Shown: positions 21,058-32,189 of the stretch, one piece after another | Position numbering within the stretch: the stretch's first letter is position 1 | Layout: each line of letters opens with the position of its first letter | Origin: Bactericera cockerelli | Taxonomy: Eukaryota; Arthropoda; Insecta; Hemiptera; Triozidae | DNA: 64,000 bases | Direction: 5' to 3' | NCBI GenBank assembly: GCA_024516035.1 | Contig: CM044962.1 | Coordinates: 2,541,027 to 2,605,026 of the forward strand | Program-made: the position numbers and the translations under genes | Notes under the pieces: generated by a model | Databases searched by the model: none | What the model saw: the letters and a program-made list of their open reading frames with translations, nothing else | What the model was told of the DNA's origin: nothing

Positions 21058-21540
21058 CACTGAGTGACAAATTTAGCGGAACGCATGGGTTTTTTCTCGT
21101 ATAACGTTTGTATTTGTTGTTGGACAAAAATATTTTTCATATTTTTTCTAATGCCGGAAATCACACAAAAAATGAAAGATAATTTTCAAAATTGAATGAA
21201 GTACTTGTCATTGTCGACCTTTCCTTACAGGGTGTAGAAAAAACTGTTTTCAACGATTTTTTTGCAAAATTCATTATTTTGGATTCAGAGGAGTAATGAC
21301 GTGTCCATCAAGGCTCAACATTTTTGAGACACGAAATAATGAGGATCAATACGAGTACATAAAGCAAGCACTTCATTCAATGATGAAAATTAGCCTTTAT
21401 GTTTTTGCTATCTCTGTACCCATTTTTGTGTGATTTCCGCAATTAGAAAAAATATGAAAAATGTTTTTGTCCAACAAAAAATACACACGTTAAGTGAGAA
21501 AAAAACCTATGCGTTCCGCTAAAATTTGCCACTCAGTGTA
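21058..21540. mobile_element. hairpin-type mariner-like MITE
   Basis: Left end CACTGAGTGACAAATTTAGC and right end GCTAAAATTTGCCACTCAGTG are inverted copies flanked by TA. Inner arms are also inverted (GACAAAAATATTTTTCATAT against ATATGAAAAATGTTTTTGTC). No transposase. Confidence 0.7.
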
Positions 21541-21825
21541 GATAGAGATTGGTTTTTCTTGTCCAACAAGAAATACACACGTTAAATGAGAAAAAAACTT
21601 ATGTGTTCCGCTAAATTTGTCACTCAGTGTAGATAGAGATTGGTTGTTCTTGTCCAACAAGAAATACACACGTTAAATGGAAAAAAAACTTATGCGTTCC
21701 GCTTAATTTGTCACTCAGTGTAGATAAAGATTGGTTGTTTTTGTCCAACAAGAAATACACACGTTAAATGAGAAAAAAACCTATGCGTTCCGCTAAATTT
21801 GTCACTCAGTGTAGCTAGAGATTGG
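21541..21825 (+). repeat. tandem ~90-bp repeats of the MITE's right end
   Basis: Three further copies of GATTGGTT...TTGTCCAACAAGAAATACAC...GTGTTCCGCTAAATTTGTC...ACTCAGTGTAGATA follow the MITE head to tail. Confidence 0.75.
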
Positions 21826-22099
21826 TTGGTACATTTTGTTGTTATAAATCACCTGTCACTAAGTTATTGCAGCAGCGACCGAATCATCGGAAGTTCCGCG
21901 AATTGGTTGTTACTCATCTTGAGTGAGAAATCTGTGCCACAAAGCTCTATACAAGGTGTCCTAGTGTTTTTCCTTAGAAAATTTCAGAAACAATTGTAGG
22001 AGACAATCCAAAACTAACATATTCCCGGATCAGTTTTCGAAAACTGCCGTCAAACGGAGATACTAGTCTGGCTGCGGGACGTTTTCTTCCCTCCAAACT

Positions 22100-22205
22100 A
22101 GTGAGTCTGGCATTTCCGGCCTTTCCCAGGCTGGGTGAGCTTGATATGGGTAGCTGGTACGATTTCCAGCGAATGAAGGGTACAAACCCCGTCCTGACTA
22201 TACAC
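22100..22205 (+). repeat. SINE family E, 3' part
   Basis: TCCCTCCAAACTAGTGAGTC, GGCATTTCCGGCC, CAGGCTGGGTGAGC, TAGCTGGTACGATTTCCAGC and CCCGTCCTGACTA match the family E body. Confidence 0.7.
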
Positions 22206-22365
22206 GTTAAACAGGGAGAAGACCAGTGTCTCGCTGGTCGACTATAAATTAATAGAGAACAGACTAGCCAACCTTTACAAGCCAGGCTAGTTTGCAGTTT
22301 CCCAAGGGTTTAATGGCTTATACAGAAAAGTCCAAGTCCTCATGATGGTTGATCGCACATAGAAA

Positions 22366-22751
22366 TAATTGAATGGGTGAGTAGAAGAACCAGGAATGTC
22401 AAAAATCGACTTTTCAGGAAGGCATGAAATAAGATTTGTCTTATTTTTGCTTTCCTGATGCTAATGGGTATAATAAAATTAAATTTTACATTCATTGTTA
22501 TTCGACAAGATTCTCACAACTAGGTACTAATACCGCTAGCAAAAGTGGTCAGTGATTTTGTTACATTCCTTGATTTAAATCAGATTTTTTTTCCGCTTCC
22601 CCCACTTTAAAAAAAAAAAATTATACTTTTAAGGGGTATTTCTCCTTCATATTTACAGAGATGATAGAAAAGAGTGCATTCTTTCTTATTCTACGAAGAA
22701 AAAAAAATCGATTTTTGACATTCCTGGTTCTTCTACTCACCCATTCAATTA
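22366..22751. mobile_element. 386-bp element with 44-bp perfect terminal inverted repeats
   Basis: The left arm 22366-22409 (TAATTGAATGGGTGAGTAGA...) is the exact reverse complement of 22708-22751. The outermost bases are TA on both sides, compatible with a mariner-type TA target. No open frame inside; the middle is AT-rich. Confidence 0.75.
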
Positions 22752-23029
22752 TGTTGTTCAGGACGAGCCAACTTTGAAATAATATTGGCTGGAAACCATT
22801 ACTCACCTCTCCAGCTGTAGCCAAGCTGACTACTACAACAACAAACGGAGATACACACAAAATAAAAACTCAGTGTCCCATGGCATTGGGTAAGAAATCT
22901 TGGTTAGGTACTTATTCTTAGTTAAATTTACTTTAGGAGCTAGGAGAAGATGGAGGAGTGGAGAGTCGTTGTTGGGGTATGAAGATGGAATTGATAATTG
23001 GAAAAGAGAGTAGAGAATGTGAATGAAAT

Positions 23030-23035
<6 letters not shown>

Positions 23036-23068
<33 letters not shown>
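23036..23068 (+). repeat. poly(A) tract
   Basis: 33 bp of A; likely a retroposon tail whose body is not recognisable. Confidence 0.7.
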
Positions 23069-23070
<2 letters not shown>

Positions 23071-23424
23071 TTAGTAATACGATACATAACGATATATAAA
23101 CCACTTTCACTTCATTTTAACAAGTTAAAAGATTTCTTTAAAAAATAAGAGTTTATCATTGTGAGTACAAGAAGGGAGACAGTGCAATAAATTAGAATAA
23201 ACCCCACGTGACACCTGACGACTTTTATTATCACTCGAAGATAAGTCACAGTTCGCCACTGGTGACTCAACGGTAAAAGTTAGCTGAGTATCATTGTCAA
23301 ATTCATTATCAGCATCTCAAAATCATTAGATTTGATATGTCACAACCCCTATCTAGGATGAATAATAAAAAAAATCCAATTTTTTTTTTCTTTGAAAAAT
23401 TACTTGAGATTATTTTATTCTTAG

Positions 23425-23580
23425 AATCATCATAGGGTGGTGTCATCGTGAACGATGGTAGCCAGACAGTGGAGGAATGACCCAGCACTTCTACCACTAT
23501 CTTTACAAGGAGACATGAGCCCCCAGAACCAAGCCCATGCTGGTCTACTCCCTGTTCATAGTCCCCCAGCCAGACAGCCC
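23425..23580 (+). repeat. repeat family K, short copy
   Basis: Starts ATCATAGGGTGGTGTCATCG and ends with one CTCCCTGTTCATAGTCCCCC unit. Confidence 0.75.
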
Positions 23581-23995
23581 CTTATTAATGACATTCTTAG
23601 AATGTTCCCTAAAATTAATTCTGGAATTTTCAAAAAAAAAAAAAAAGAAAAAAAGGATACCCTGTATACAACATACATGTCATACAATACACTAGCTAGA
23701 CCCGCCATCTCCGTGGAACTTGAAAGTCTTGTATCGGTTCTGCAAAAGGCCCTCGGTCTAGGGTACACAGGGGGTGTAATGCGGAACTGTGTGCACCTAG
23801 ATAACTCTTAATAGACGGGTCCACGTGCACGTGCTTGTGCATGTCCCCGGGGGCTGGTAACATTGCATTGCGCATCTTGGAATGTAAGCAAATGACATGG
23901 CTAAGTTCTATTAAGGACCGGGTGAGCGGTATATCTTACCAAACACTTTTATAATTTCTTATGACAACGCATATGAAAATTATAAAAGAAAAAAA

Positions 23996-24240
23996 ATGAT
24001 CATTAATGACATTAACAACTCAGAAACGTTTGTAGGCTGTGTTGAACCAATATCAGAGAATGACATAAAAAAAAACAACAACTCAGAAACTTTTGTAGAC
24101 TGGGTTGAACAAACATCAAAGAATAAGCAACAACTCAGAAAATTTGTAGACTGGTTGGAATTAAAATCAAATAATGATAATAAAATAAAATAACTCAGAC
24201 ACCTTTGTTGACTGGGTTAAACAAACACCAGAGAAATAGT
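23996..24240 (+). repeat. coding-type tandem repeat, four ~66-bp units
   Basis: Four copies of a unit reading N-N-S-E-T-F-V-D-W-V-E-Q-T-S in frame, with progressive loss: the frame is open from 23996 to a TAA at 24191-24193, and the fourth unit follows out of frame or after the stop. No upstream exon or start context that I can defend. Could be a remnant of a repetitive protein or a minisatellite that happens to be open. Confidence 0.45.
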
Positions 24241-24840
24241 TGGTTTACTACCAGGTCACTATTTCCTAAGAAACAACATTGGAGTATACAATGACACCAT
24301 TGAGTACGATAAATGTGGTGAGGGAACACCCTCTCCCATCCTAATCAAGTCACTCACAAAAATCCAAACTCTTGTATACTCAGGACAAAAGCTGGAAACA
24401 AACACTGTGAACTTATATAACACCTGCTAAACTTTTTAGTGCAGCAGACGTTTTTGAAAGTGATGAGTGAGCTGAATGGGGTGCAATAGTTCTAAATAAT
24501 GGACGCAGCACATAGGAATTTCTTTTAGAAAAGACCCCCAGATATAATGTAATGTAATCGGTTAGGCTCGACTGCCGTGGTCGTTTATTGATCATTTCAA
24601 GAAAATTTCTCCTTGAAGTTTTTTGGAATTGATTCGGAAAATCTCTTATCGTTCAGCCAAAACCACAAGATTCCGCCAAAACATTGCCTTTGGCGGAATC
24701 ATATTCAAGGAGAAGTCTACATCCTCATTTTATGTGAGGTCTACTACATACCATATTTCTCTACCGTCTCTAACAGATCTTGAAATATTTAGTTCACCTA
24801 AAACCACATTGACCATTAATTTTTTTTGGGTAATAAAATA
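24241..24840. other. unassigned DNA between the tandem repeat and a poly(A) tract
   Basis: Short open frames on both strands (24413-24595 minus, 24623-24850 plus) without recognisable domains. It runs into a long poly(A) at 24859-24900, so the whole 23980-24900 block may be a retroposed copy of an unknown transcript. Confidence 0.3.
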
Positions 24841-24862
24841 CATGATCTAAAAAAATAGAAAG

Positions 24863-24904
<42 letters not shown>

Positions 24905-24994
24905 AAACAAAACCATGGTAATTTTTAATGTCTCAAATATGTGACTTCACATGTGTATTTGCCTGGAAAGTCTAAATACTATTAAAGGTCACAC

Positions 24995-25115
24995 TAACCG
25001 TCCTCAGTAGGATGATCGTCAAGGCGGCAGAGTTGTAACCTGGAGGGCAGTGTTTCGAATTCCAAGTTCGATAAAAAATTAGCAGTGTGAGTTTAAGTGA
25101 CATCACAAAGATATA
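24995..25115 (+). repeat. SINE family D, diverged
   Basis: CCGTCCTCAGTAGGATGATCG, GGCGGCAGAGTTGTAACCTGG; body truncated. Confidence 0.7.
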
Positions 25116-25394
25116 TAGGAGTATATTGTAAGGGTTTAAGTTCAGTTATATCCAGGTTTCGACTGTATAAAAAAACATCGGAAGCATTACGATGACTTTT
25201 TAAATGTCACTACTCAAATCCCGCCTTGCTAAATTTCCAACCGCACTTGTAGAGACTTCATCAAACTCCAGTGGCCCGTTCCAGAAATACTTTCCACTCT
25301 CATAATCTCCCTTTCAACTGTCATACAACGTCCTTTGATTGGTCAATTTAAACGCAATAACCAAATAAACCAAGCAGAGAGTTGGGTGTTCGGT

Positions 25395-25560
25395 GGAAGA
25401 GATTGCCATTGGCAATAACCCCGCCCTTAGTTAGGACAGATGTTTATACAATTTTACTATTCTTTTTCCTGTTCATTTTTTAATTGTTATAATAATATTA
25501 TTAGCACTGTACATATGTCTTTTAGATCTAATAAAGTGTGTAATAATAATAATGACAGTA
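25395..25560 (+). repeat. LINE 3' tail, family L
   Basis: GGTGGAAGAGATTGCCATTGGCAATAACCCCGCCC (in shorter words: GAGATTGCCATTGGCAATAA), then AT-rich DNA ending TCTAATAAAGTGTGTAATAATAATAATGA. Confidence 0.7.
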
Positions 25561-25673
25561 CGTTGTGTGACGGTTTAAACGGAGATTCGGGGATTCGAAG
25601 AGTGGTAAGTGTTTCTGGAATAGGCTACAGGAGAAACACTTTCCACACCGCCGGACCCTGCATTAACAACTGT

Positions 25674-28600
25674 TTACTGAGGAGGAGCGTTGAAGTCGAT
25701 GTAATGAAGAGGCACACCGTTGTCGTTTACGACTAGACGGTATTTGAAACAATATAGTTGATTCACCTCGTCAAGAGTCAAAGGACATTCCACCATCTCT
25801 TCAAAAGACAACCCTAGTGCGATAAGTTGAGTCAGATTTAGAGTCGGCCCAGTAACTCCAGTTGGAGGAGCTTTCTCGTGGAGATTCCGAGCATCCTGTT
25901 TGCGCTTTCCAAGGAACTTACTTTTGGAAACAAATTGTTCATCACCCACCCTGCGAAAAGAAGAAGAAGAAATGAGAAAAAAAAGAAGTCAATAGTGAGG
26001 GTCAGTCTCCACTGATCACTTGCGACAAATTGGCAGCATCCAATTCCATCTCGTCAAGTCACCGCGCACTCGTAGTCAAGTGGTTAACGCGCTAGTCTGG
26101 TTGTACAGGTAGCATACTGATCCGTTGGTTCGAATTCCACCCAGTGCATGAATTTTGGCACATAAATTTGAGTTTGTGACCACATAATAATAAGAGTCTG
26201 AGGTAGGTGGTAGAAAATGCTTTGAGCATTAACTTTGTTGGCGGTTACCACCACTAAAGAGTGGTATTATTATTATTCCGCAGATTGTTACCTGAAAAAT
26301 AAAAAAGTGTTTTGTATTTTCACTGAGCGCACGATTAGCTTAGTGATAAGATACACTAACTTTTGCCATGCAGAATCCTCAGAGTCCACAAAAATTGTGG
26401 GCTCATTCCCCCCTCCAGGTGTAACCTAGTTGGCTACAACAACAACAACATAATAATAACCCCGAAGAAAGCATTTACAGTTTCCTCCCATACCTGCAGT
26501 AAGATCTTGAAGCAGAATTCTTCTTCGAAGTTGTACGTGCTGCCCGCGATTTGTTAGAACCAGCACGGCTTGAACCAATGCTTAAACCACTTGATCCGGC
26601 ACTGGGTCCGCCGCTAGGTGTGACTCGCTCGATTTGCTTCGGCATCAACTGCTCAAAGGCCGGGTGCCCATACATGTCAGGTCGCCCCGGTAGCAAGTCG
26701 TCCCCCAGATCTTCCGACTGCTCAGGGGCCGCGGGGGCCGGGGGGTATCTGGACGCGGTCGGCTGTACAGCTGGCTTCGAGGGCGCTTTCGGCTGTCCCA
26801 GTAGTCTGCTTGACGTTGCTGGTCTTCCTTTCTTGCGCTTTTCTTGGCCGTCAGCTGCGAATTGTTATTTTTTAAATATTTAGTATGACAACAAACCCAA
26901 TTTTTTTTGTAAATAATGAAAAAAATACTGGGAATGTAAGCCATCTTTATACTTTCATATTTTCCTAGCTTATTTACTTTTGTTATTCACAATATTGTTA
27001 TAATGGATGAACCAACATGTTTGTACAAAAATACTGATATCCCCCAAAAAAACCACTTCGTGGTAACAAAGGAGAGAAAGCCCCACTCAAAAAAATAAGC
27101 ACAAAAACTAGAAATAAATTACATCAAATTGAGAACACCTTTACTCCCCCTCTTTCTATTTATCTGCTCTCTTTTCTAATGATCAATTCCATCTTCATAT
27201 CCCAACAACGACTCTCCACTCCTTCATCTTTCCTAGTTCTTCTTATGCACATAACAGGGGGGATGGGGGAAAAATATTTTATTTGTGAATCCAGAGCCAC
27301 TAACACCCTTTCCATAGAGAAATCTAGCTACCTGACCACGTTTCGGAAATTATTCCCGAAAAAATGCTCCGATTCGTTGAAAATCGAGGTAATCGATTAG
27401 AAACAATTCCGATAATCGTAATCGATTAGTAACTAATTGACTTGTAATTAATTGATAAATCGATCACTACCGATTAATCGAGCATCACTAACTGCACGCC
27501 ATCTACTGAGCAGACAAGAGGCGTAAACAAAGCTCGACGCAGTAGTTCACACCCTGGTAGATATTTCTTTTTTGTTTCTTCTTCGGCGCTTCTTAATACA
27601 GACATGAGCGCGCGATTATCTCAGTGGTTAAGCACTCGCTTGCCATGCGGAAGGTCCTGGTTTGCTCCCCCGTGACGACAAAAAATTGTATTCTTAATTA
27701 ACCCTCCAGAGACGAGCAATTTTTTTAAAAGAAAAACACATGAAACTTTTTTTGTGCACTGAAAAACACATACGGAGGTACTTTTATTAGGAATTATTTT
27801 TTGTCCCATGTTTGGCCTTTGAGTAAAATGCCGTGATCATATGATCATGCCCGTCCTCTATGTGACAAAGATTTCTGAAATTTTGTGAACCAGACTTCTG
27901 TTCCTAATGTTATTGCAATGTTGACAATAAAGAATGACACATTCTCTTAGAGATGAATAAATTTCCTAAAAAATATTTATTTTTTATAAAAAGAACATTG
28001 TACAAAAGATTTATCATATCTATTGTAAAAAAATCAATTTTGATCAGTATATATGATCAGTAGAAACATAAATATGGCTTTTGCTTCACTGGCTCAAGTT
28101 TATTTATCGTCTGTGATAAGCAGCAAAGCATTGCACGCAGAGACCGATATTGCATTTTCCACATGCAGTTCTCACTACTTTTGTACAGGTGACCATTGCA
28201 CAATGACGGCGGTTTCCTTCCTGTACTAAATGGTCCCTGCCGTCATATCGAATATCTGCTGACACTCGATTTATTCTGGACCCAGCAGATGAACCAGCTT
28301 GAGCTCTTGATCGGTAGTCAGTTTTGAACCGAGTGAGATATGATACCACTATTTCTCTACGAAATTGGAGCTTTGTTACATTTCTTCCAGATTTCTTGTA
28401 CAGTATCCATGCATTGTTGAGAGACACATCAATCAACCAAGTGAAAATCACCCACCACCACTTCTTAGTTCTTATACTAATCCTGTATGCATTCACATCT
28501 TCGTCCATTCGGTCTGTCCCACCCATATTTTTATTGTACTGGCTGATGGCACGAGGCTGGGGCACAGAAATTACCCTCTTCTCCTGTCTGCTGTATCTCT

Positions 28601-31600
28601 TCACATTAGTTTTGGGATCAGCTCCATAACTTGTAGACACAACACTCACCACATTGTTGTCCATCCATTTGCAGACGAATATACCATCTTCTTTTTCTAT
28701 ACAGCTCACAAGCTCTCCTCTTTTCTTCTTTTTCATATCCTTTTTTTTGAGCAGTGGACAGTCTTTAGGAATTCTATCATCTCTCATGGTGCCTGTGCAA
28801 TTGTATCCCTGCTCCTTCAAATATTTTAATAAATTGAAGCTTGTGAATAAATTGTCTGTGTATAGTTGATACGGAAACATTTTCTTACTCTCGGGTAGAT
28901 GTTGAAGCATATGTACCAGTGGTGCTGCTGCTTTTCCAAAAATCTGCTCCATTTCCGAGGATAAGAGCACGTTTTTTTCCCTGATAAACGTCAAAGGCAA
29001 TCAAGTAACCATCTGAGGAGTTCAAACTCCAGACCTTATAACCAAAGCGGATAGGTTTGCCGCGTATGAATTGTTTACAGCCATGTTTGCCATAGTATCG
29101 TATCATACTTTCATCGAAATCGAGATGTTCAGTGGGAACAAAGTGCTCAGCAAAGTTTTCCTGAAGTATATTTATCAACGGCCTGAGTTTATACATCTTA
29201 TCAGCACGATCTATTTGTGTATTGTCAGCAATATGTAGGAATCGCATGATTTGAATGAAACGATCCCGTCTCATACAATCTGTGACAAGTTTATTGTTCA
29301 TGTCTGGTTTTGTGTCCCAATATGACTTTTTCCCAGGGAGTTTATTATATCCTGTCAAGATAAGTATACCTATGAAAGCTCTGAACTCTTCGGCAGTGAC
29401 ATCTGGCGGGGGCAAATTTTTAAACTCAGCATATTTTCTACTTTCTCTCCGAAGCAACTCGATAACATCATCAGTAAAAAATAGTTCAAATATTTCAACT
29501 GCTGACATTGGGGAATACTGATCATGTGTCGAAACATCAAATTTATCTGTTTTGATTTCCTCCATCTCACCTTGGATCCAATGTCGCTTTCTTCTTTTGT
29601 CGTACGATTCAAAGTTGTAGTTTTGTCCTCGGCGTAGAGAACCACTGACAATTTCCGCTTCAGATCTCAATTGATTTCCACTAAGATTGTCTATAAGACC
29701 ACCTTCATCCTCATCAGCACTGTCTTCATCTGTGAGAACTTGGGGTTCTGGAGGTGTAACATACACAACAGGTTCTACCACTGGTTCATCTGGATCATCA
29801 ATTGCTTCCTCTTCCAATAAATGTAGGACGTCCTCTAGAGTCAAGCCCTCGTCTAGTCGAATACTGTCCCTGCAACAACAAAAAAATTGAGAAAGTTTAG
29901 TAATAGCCAAATCAAATTTTTACTACAAAATACCTACATAATCTTTTACTAAGAATTTCAAACCAAGGGCTCAGACCACAAAAATATGAATCTAGCTCTA
30001 AAACTAGTGAATAAAATACCTACAAACAACACTTGTGCATCATTCACTGATGTACATACGTAGAACACATAGGGGACGAGCATGATCATATGATCATGGG
30101 AACTTTGCAGTCGTCTGGTGTGGTCAAAATGTTGGAATTTTATACTTCAGTACACATAAACGACATTTACACATTGTTTTACGATACAAATCAAGAAAAA
30201 AACTACATTGATTAAAAAATAAACAATAAAAATGTACTTACATTTTTTGAAAGTCCGTTTCTCAGCACGAAAAAAAATTATCTCAAATCACATACGTCAT
30301 TTCTCGTTTCAAATCGTACACTAGAATGTGATTTCTACTAAACAAATAAAATCATATGATAAATGAGCGATGGTGTTCAGAAAAAGAGGAGAAAAATTAT
30401 TGATAATGTGGTGGGGGGGCTCTAACCAAGAGGAGTCTAGCGTGATCATATGATCATACCCGTCCTTGGAGGGTTAAGTTAAAATTGTTTGTATGAGATA
30501 AATTCTGGTGACTTACTGAAAAATAGGGGACTTACTCAAAAATACCCCCGCTACAGATTGCAATGAAAATAATTATGAAAAGATATACAAGATAGAGAAG
30601 AATGAAGGACTGCTGCAAACCAGTTGTTCAACTTAAGACGTATTTTACTTGCTAACCAAAGTGGATTCAACTGGAATAAAATGAACGAACTGGAAGAAAG
30701 TCATTTTTGTTTTGGAAGAGTAAAAATCTTCTTCCAGTTTGGTTAACCAAAATGGATTTAGAAAATTCTTGCTTCCATTTATTTTATAGGTTAAGTCCAT
30801 TCTTTATCTTTAAAAGTGGAAATATTTGGAATAAAATGGAAATATTTGGAAATACCGAACCTGGAAAAAAAAATTTCTTAAAGAAAAATACCCCTTTTAA
30901 CTGATGACCATCTTGATTATCCAAATTAGGAAAAAATGATTAGTTTAGACACCTCACTCTACCTTTTAGGGTTATTGAAAGTGTTATGGGGGGGAAAATG
31001 ACTCTTTTTTTTTTCATCTCTGTTTACACGCATATTATATGCAATTACGTAAACAGGTAACAGGACTTTAAAATTAAAAAAATATTACAAGGGAAAAGAT
31101 AAAGCCTCTTTACACATTTCTTTAAATGGGGTAATATTATTACTAAGGTCTAAAGTAGAGGAATGTGCGTTGTAAGTTATGAGGGAGGAAATCAATGGAG
31201 AGTCGAGGTATATTGTTGTGAAATTAATTTTTTATGTGAAAGTAGTTGTAGACAGTGTTGGGTCTGTCTCTGAGAGATAGATTATTTGGGACTCTAGTAC
31301 AGACTTTGTCCATTAATCCTGGACAGTTGATGGTGTTTTTTGTGAGGCCATGAACAAATACAAGTCTCTTCAAATCTCTCCTTGCTCCTAGACTAGCCAT
31401 GGAAAATTGTTGCAATAGGTTTTGATAGGAGATGACATAAGGATATACAGGATAGTACCCATTATACTTCATAAATAACACTCTAACGAACCTTGCTTGA
31501 GTCTGCTCTAATTTATGTATGTGGCATTGATGTTTAGGTGCCCATAATATGACTGTAGCATATTCGAGCTTGCTTCTTACAAGGGCCGTGTAGAGTGTCA

Positions 31601-31893
31601 TGATTGTACTAAATTCATCAAACTCTTCTTGTTTATTTCATGATTATTTGGGGTATCCCAAAAATAGGGTTCCAGTTGGCCTAGGAATTCAAACAAAAAG
31701 CCAAATCAATTTCTTTTCCGGCGCAGAGTTCTTTTCTAAAATTGCTTTCTTAAAAAACATATACGGCGCGAACGACCTACCCCAGCAGAGAGCAGAAAGA
31801 AAACATATACCTAGCATTCTAAAATAAAACCTTACCTGTTATTAGAAAGACAGTTGTTGAGGCGATTAAAAATAATATGACAAGTTTCCCCAT
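25674..31893 (-). CDS. secreted basic low-complexity protein, unrecognised family
   Basis: Three minus-strand exons: 31836-31893, 26494-26854, 25674-25950; donors GTAAGG and GTATGG, acceptors ATTCGCAG and TTTTCGCAG; phases 1 and 2 agree, giving 231 residues. Exon 1 is only a signal peptide (M-G-K-L-V-I-L-F-L-I-A-S-T-T-V-F-L-I-T). The mature protein begins A-D-G-Q-E-K-R-K-K, continues Pro/Ala-rich (about 40-75), then Ser/Gly/Arg-rich (about 105-145), and ends with a better-ordered part: N-L-T-Q-L-I-A-L-G-L-S-F-E-E-M-V, L-T-L-D-E-V-N-Q-L-Y, Y-I-D-F-N-A-P-P-Q. I know no domain for it. Intron 1 carries a piggyBac and several SINEs. A TATA box lies about 60 bp upstream of the ATG. Its exon 1 resembles that of the Asp-rich gene at 40034-41776. 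Role unknown; a secreted salivary or glandular product would fit but is a guess. Confidence 0.7.
26068..26280 (+). repeat. SINE family C
   Basis: GCACTCGTAGTCAAGTGGTTAACG head, GGTTCGAATTCCACCCAGTGC B box, body to AAAGAGTGGTATTATTATTAT. Within intron 2 of the secreted-protein gene. Confidence 0.8.
27604..27701 (+). repeat. SINE family A copy split by piggyBac
   Basis: GAGCGCGCGATTATCTCAGTGG ... TTGCCATGCGGAAGGTCCTGG ... GACGACAAAAAATTGTATTC, then TTAA and the piggyBac; the body resumes after 30477 with GTTAAAATTGTTTGTATGAG. Confidence 0.7.
27702..30473 (-). mobile_element. near-complete piggyBac element, 2772 bp
   Basis: Ends are inverted: CCCTCCAGAGACGAGC at 27702 and, reversed, CCCTCCAAGGACGGGT at 30473. 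The piggyBac target TTAA is duplicated at 27698-27701 and 30474-30477. Subterminal palindromes GATCATATGATCAT occur near 27835, 30086 and 30443. The transposase lies on the minus strand. Confidence 0.9.
28104..29910 (-). pseudogene. piggyBac transposase (DDE_Tnp_1_7), one-base frameshift
   Basis: Two overlapping minus-strand frames, 28885-29910 and 28104-29000, together cover a whole transposase. They join at an A7 run near 28975-28985 (after F-D-V-Y-Q-G-K); one A fewer would make the frame continuous. All three catalytic aspartates are present in their usual contexts: F-D-E-S-M, Y-T-D-N-L-F, G-G-T-D-R-M-D. The C-terminus has the Cys/His-rich finger expected of the family (C-T-K ... C-G-K-C ... 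C-V-Q-C). The N-terminus is acidic. An acceptor-like TTGTTGTTGCAG at about 29875 suggests the start may be in a short upstream exon; otherwise the Met at 29910 is used. The frameshift may be a sequencing error, in which case this is an active-looking copy. Confidence 0.85.
30480..31220. other. intron DNA, no gene seen
   Basis: Part of intron 1 of the secreted-protein gene. AT-rich; contains AATGGA...TGGTTAACCAAA-like short repeats near 30650-30850, no coding signal. Confidence 0.4.
31224..31601 (-). mobile_element. non-LTR reverse transcriptase C-terminal fragment
   Basis: The minus strand reads L-Y-T-A-L-V-R-S-K-L-E-Y-A-T-V-I-L-W, then H-I-H-K-L-E-Q-T-Q-A-R-F-V-R-V-L, the thumb region following the catalytic domain in Jockey/CR1-like reverse transcriptases. 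125 codons open; 5'-truncated. Within intron 1 of the secreted-protein gene, about 230 bp from its signal exon. Confidence 0.75.
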
Positions 31894-31947
31894 GACTACA
31901 GTGCAGCGGCCTCTGTAAGTTTGCAGTGCGGCTGAGGGAAAAGCTTT

Positions 31948-31957
31948 TTATATACGT
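31948..31957 (-). promoter_or_regulatory. TATA box of the secreted-protein gene
   Basis: Minus strand TATATAAAAAGC, about 60 bp upstream of the ATG at 31893; a pyrimidine-A-rich start region (CTCAGCCGC) follows about 25-30 bp downstream. Confidence 0.6.
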
Positions 31958-32104
31958 ACAAACATGCAAACCTATTTTTTCATGTTCATTAGACTTGACG
32001 TGACCTCTCTTTATTTATAAAACAGTGCAACACGAGCAGACAGTCTGGTACAAGTTACACCAAAACAAAAACTAACTGAAAACAATACTTTCTATAGTCT
32101 ATAC

Positions 32105-32185
32105 CAGGGCTGCCCAACCAGTCGATCGCGTTGATAATCTGAGACTTTACAGTAGATCTGCTTCTGTAAAGGTTGGGCACCCCTG
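32105..32185. mobile_element. 81-bp hAT MITE with 8-bp target duplication
   Basis: Ends CAGGGCTGCCCAACC and GGTTGGGCACCCCTG are inverted; GTCTATAC is duplicated at 32097-32104 and 32186-32193. Typical hAT ends and target size. Confidence 0.9.
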
Positions 32186-32189
32186 GTCT

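Noticed and set aside
28324..28829. Plus-strand frames over the piggyBac
   Set aside because: Antisense shadows of the transposase.
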